Part shown: positions 60,472 through 64,000 of the stretch, one piece after another
Layout of the letters: every line of letters begins with the position of its first letter
Numbering within the stretch: position 1 is the stretch's first letter
DNA from: Microbotryomycetes sp. JL201
Taxonomy: Eukaryota > Basidiomycota > Microbotryomycetes
Direction of reading: 5' to 3'
Length of the DNA stretch: 64,000 nucleotides
NCBI GenBank assembly: GCA_033819885.1
Contig: JAQYUZ010000046.1
Location: forward strand, 1-64,000
Program-made: the position numbers and the translations under genes
The notes under the pieces: generated by a model
Database searches by the model: none
What the model was told of the DNA's origin: nothing
What the model saw: only the letters and a program-made list of their open reading frames with translations

Positions 60472-61182
60472 GTCGTTAGCGATTTTGGTGCGGTCGTTCG
60501 AGTGATGTAGCGAATGCAGGAAGAAGAAGAAGAAAACAGACGAGTGCAACGATGACATATGGATGGACATGAAGGTGTGGCTCCTGGCACGTGGAAGCAC
60601 TGAATCGCCAGTGTTGCACCGCTAGTGTACCTAGAGCCAATGTCCTGCAGGCCAACACGTAGCTGGAACATTGTTCCAGTTTGGTGGCGATGATTCGAGC
60701 GCACAGACCTCGTTACATGCGGCATCCGAGTAAGCTGCAACGAGCCCCGTACATAGTTGCTTTGTGTTGACAAGTCCACTTTGTGCGTCCACTAGGTTCT
60801 GCAGCCGCGCCGACGGCATTCCGAGGCCCGAGCGGCGTTGGTGTCTGAGCGTTACCGACTCCGCAAGTCGGGGTAAATGCATTATCTGGTGTATTTATAG
60901 AGCGAATAAGGCTCTCGTAGTGAGCACTCGGTCGCTGGTCTCTTGAGGCGTGCAGTCTCGTCATCGTCTCGGGTGCATACATCCTGCTGTGTGGCGCACG
61001 GACCTCCCCGCGGTGCAGCTGCAGCAAAGTAGCGCATTCAGGGTTGAAACTGATTTCCGTGCAATATTCGGGAAGCTGAGGTCCGCCCAGACTAGACCGA
61101 GTCACGTGCTCATCTACATCTTGCGCTTCGGGCGGTCTCGGTCGAATCGGCTCAGACACGGCAAATCAGTGCAGCAGAGACG
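60472..61182. promoter_or_regulatory. Divergent promoter region
   Basis: About 0.7 kb between the peroxidase-family gene (minus) and the splicing-factor gene (plus). It should carry both promoters. A GTATTTATAG element lies near 60890. No additional gene is supported. Confidence 0.45.
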
Positions 61183-62653
61183 ATGCAGGGCTTCAACAAG
61201 GTCAGTGCTAGTCGTTGAGACGGCTCTGCCACCTATGCAACTCTGTGCAGTCACTGACTCGGCGTGTGCTTGTCCGTGACAGTACTACCCGCCAGACTAC
61301 GATCCAAGCCACGGCTCCCTGAACAAGTACCATGGCAAACATGCTCTAGGTGACAGGTCAGTCGATCTGGCGGCAGTTTGCTACATCAGCGCATCCTCGA
61401 CGCCCGAATGTACTCGCGCGCGTCAGCGACTGCGCTCGAGTAGGCATCATGCAATCTGCAGAACACTCTGAACTGTCTGCAATCCAACGTGGCCCTGCTA
61501 CCTGGCGTGGGTGTGCACCTGGGCCGAAAACTGACTTCCTCCCTTCTTCATCATTATCCCAGGGCTCGCAAGCTCGACAAGGGCATTCTCATAGTCAGGT
61601 TCGAACTGCCATTCAACATTTGGTGGTAAGTGCTGCGTCTTCTTCCCTCTCTCGACTCTCGCCTGACTGTCACGGCGCAGTGGCAACTGCAATAATCACA
61701 TCGGGCAAGGCGTGCGATACAATGCAGAGAAGAGCAAGGTTGGAAACTACTACTCAACGCCGATATACAATTTTCGATGCAAATGTCACCTGTGCCAGCA
61801 CTGGTTTGAGATCAGGACGGATCCCCAGGTGGGACTTTGCTGTCGGTGCGCCTTCTCGAATGCAAGGCTGACATGGCAATTTGGCTACAGAACACTCGCT
61901 ATGTGGTACATAGTGGAGCTCGACAAAAAAATGAAGAGTGGGATCCGGCAGAGAACGGCGGAATCGTGCTTGGTCTGTTGCCTAAATCCTGTTCAACCTT
62001 TCTGGATGCTGATTTTTGCCGACTCGCCAGATGACAAAAAGGACGGAGAGCCACCGGACGCTTTTGCAGCTCTTGAAAAGTCTCAAAAGCAAAAGACGAA
62101 GGCATTGTCTGAAGCTGCGCACTTGCAAGCACTTGAAGACGACCGAGCGGCGCACTGGTCAGACCCGTACGCTGCATCGACCATCTTGCGCAACAAGTTT
62201 CGGAAAAATAAAAAGGTTCGGCTTGAAAGCGAGGCAAGGGCGGAAGACGTTAGGTCCAAATATGGACTTGGAGACGCGGTCCAAATCAATGATTTGCGAA
62301 CGCCGCGTGACGCGGCTGTCAAAGAGGCAGAAGACCGAGAATGGGAGGCTGCAAGAATAGAGCAAGAAAGGCGTCAGCGGAACGGCGTGCAAGCTGATCC
62401 GAAATCATCTGCAAAACGGAACGGGCGCGAATGGGACGAACCAACTCGTCACTCGTCTTCGTCACGGGTGGCGTCAACACCTCGAACGAAGAGTGCGCAT
62501 AGCACGAAGAAGACTACGGCCGTGGAAGCGCTGCGCAAACGCCTCGTACAAGCCTCGACTACTAAATCCGACCCTTTCAAGGTCCCCGCAACGCCATTGT
62601 CCAGAACCACAAGCAGGCTAGCTGACGTCAAAGTCGCTCACATCAAACAGTAG
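61183..62653 (+). CDS. CCDC130/Yju2-family pre-mRNA splicing factor (Cwc16)
   Basis: A short first exon codes for MQGFNK (61183-61200). After an 82-nt intron come YYPPDYDPSHGSLNKYHGKH, ALGDRARKLDKGILIVRFEL, PFNIWCGNCNNHIGQGVRYN, AEKSKVGNYYSTPIYNFRCK and CHLCQHWFEIRTDPQNTRYVV. The Cys pairs (CGNC and CHLC) form the zinc site of the Yju2/CWC16 family. The phrase GARQKNEEWDPAENGGI marks the CCDC130 (Cwf16-type) branch rather than Yju2 itself. These proteins join the spliceosome around its catalytic steps in the nucleus. The C-terminal half is charged and helical (Lys/Arg/Glu-rich) and ends at TAG 62651-62653. The exact 3' end of the intron after NGGIV was not fixed. An intron-rich genome makes this factor expected. 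Confidence 0.93.
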
Positions 62654-62784
62654 AACCCTTCCACGCCCCCCACTGTTGTTGTCACTTGTCAGCCCTTTTT
62701 CCGCCGTCTGCAAATAGGAGCTCGAATGGGTCCAGCCGCGGACTACCTGCTCATGCGCCTCTTATAAGCCCAGAAGTCCTCGTC

Positions 62785-64000
62785 ATGAAGCGTCAAAAGC
62801 ATCTTCGCAATAACGACGGGGACCATGGCTCGGATTCTGATGGCTACACCTCCAGTCAAGCCTCCTCTGCCAGTTCAAGCTCGAGCTCGAGCGGATCTGG
62901 CTCGTCAGCGTCTGATCGGGGGAGCATGAGACCAAGAAAGCATGCAAAGATCCATCGGATGCATCTTTGGTACCACAAGGCGAAGCGGAAGCTCAAAACT
63001 CGACTTCATCGCCACCGTCGAAGTGAGAAAGATCGTTATGAGGGCGACAGGCGGCATCACCGTCGCTTAAAAAGAGCTACAGTGAGCCGACTCTGTCCAC
63101 CCGCAGCCGTCAGCCTGATCAATGCTCCACAGAAAAAATCGTTGTCATTCTTCGAGCAGCACGTGTGGTTGATTGCGTGCGTGGCGATTCTGTTCATTTT
63201 GACCCTCGCTCTTCTGATTGTTCTCGCTGGTGAGATTCTGCTCCTGAGCTTCTGGTCTGCCCACTGACTTGCGCTTCCAGTTCGCACAGCCCGAGAGAAT
63301 CCTAATGCCTCGGCCCAACATGATCCAGAAACGCCTGCTCCTCACTCAAGCCCAAGCTCTGCTACATGGCAATGGCCCAGGTCGGGATCACCGGAAGCGA
63401 TCGCATCTGCTTTTTCCATGACTCGCGCAGCGGTATCCCAGTTGCAAATGCCAAAGGAGGCAATAGAGCAGGCTGAAGAGTGGGTCTCACCTCACTACGA
63501 TGCACGTGCTAGAAGCTGTGCTTATCATGAAATACAGCGCGACCAAATTTATCAAGGAAACTTGGTCATGGAAGAAAGGGGGCAGTGATTACTTGTCATT
63601 CCGCCCAGACCCGTTTGAACGTGAGTCATCTCGCCTGCTTTGCGCGTCTTGAGAAATTTGGCTGAGAATATTTCACAAAAGGCTCTGGCGGCCTCGTCCT
63701 TGCCATCGAGTATCCGAAAGGCTCATATTCGGGTTCGAAAAGCGGCGGTGGCGTCGGTGGCTTGCACCTCGGCATCTATGGCGATGCCGCGGTTGTGGAA
63801 CGCACAGTGATCGCTTACGAGGTCGCATTCGACGAAAACTTTGACTTTGTGAAAGGCGGAAAGCTACCTGGTGCTTTCGGCGGAGCACAATCCGACGGAT
63901 GCACGGGAGGCGAGCAAAGTGCCGCTTGCTTTTCGCTGAGACGTGAGTCACTCCGCTATGGACAAGAAGCAGTCATTTTGAATTGTTCTTTCCCAGTGAT
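62785..64000 (+). CDS. Membrane-anchored PL14-like polysaccharide lyase, partial at right edge
   Basis: The start is taken at ATG 62785 (MKRQKHLRNND). The first ~95 residues are Ser-rich, then basic (RMHLWYHKAKRKLKTRLHRH). After a short intron comes a signal anchor (VWLIACVAILFILTLALLIV), giving type II topology. After further introns a catalytic-like region begins: TKFIKETWSWKKGGSDYLSF, LVLAIEYPKGSYS, AYEVAFDENFDFVKGGKLPG and CTGGEQSAACFSLR. The KGGKLPG and CxGG pattern is typical of fungal PL14-like (alginate/glucuronan lyase-type) proteins, which cleave uronic-acid polymers by beta-elimination. The anchor instead of a cleaved signal suggests a cell-surface or Golgi-retained enzyme. The gene continues past 64000, after a GTGAGT donor at about 63943. 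The first 130 bp upstream are the only spacer from the splicing-factor gene. Confidence 0.82.

Overview
The window looks like nuclear DNA of a fungus, most likely a basidiomycete. The evidence is about 24 intron-rich genes on both strands, very short introns (mostly 50-65 nt) with CTGAC-like branch sites shortly before the AG, and fungal gene content: hybrid histidine kinases, Chk1, an APSES factor, Nem1-type phosphatase, fungal multifunctional beta-oxidation enzyme, Ist2-like anoctamin, CBP4, a heme-thiolate peroxidase and a PL14-like lyase. GC content looks close to one half by eye. I do not name a genus. Exon joins were worked out by hand from frame, splice signals and family motifs. Where exon lengths are given as summing to a whole number of codons, I added them up.

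Left part (0.2-17.1 kb): a steroid-reductase-like membrane protein (minus strand) is divergent from a 2,256-residue hybrid histidine kinase (plus). A paralogous kinase lies on the minus strand, tail to tail with the first, with about 206 bp between stop codons. Each kinase carries PAS/GAF-like input, a first kinase module, a receiver, a second PAS, a second kinase module and a second receiver. This pair is the most distinctive feature here.

17.1-31.7 kb: a TauD/Jlp1-type dioxygenase (minus), a secreted CAP/PR-1 protein (plus), a fumarate reductase with a C-terminal cytochrome b5 domain (plus), peroxisomal multifunctional enzyme type 2 (minus), a small one-pass membrane protein (minus) and a calycin-like protein (plus).

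31.7-46.2 kb: a 2.5-kb gene-free block, an unknown polytopic membrane protein, CBP4, a Gyp7-type TBC RabGAP, a tail-anchored FMN split-barrel protein with a probable GC-AG intron, an Ist2/TMEM16-like protein with a (GGA)17 tract, and a secreted cysteine-rich protein.

46.2-64 kb: a second gene-poor block (2.3 kb), then Nem1-like phosphatase, a SET/NAP histone chaperone divergent from Chk1, an APSES/Xbp1-type regulator, a Bem46-like hydrolase, a chloroperoxidase-family gene with a stop in its apparent frame, a CCDC130/Yju2-family splicing factor, and a membrane-anchored PL14-like lyase that runs off the right edge. No tRNA, rRNA, CRISPR array, intact transposon or viral element was recognised.
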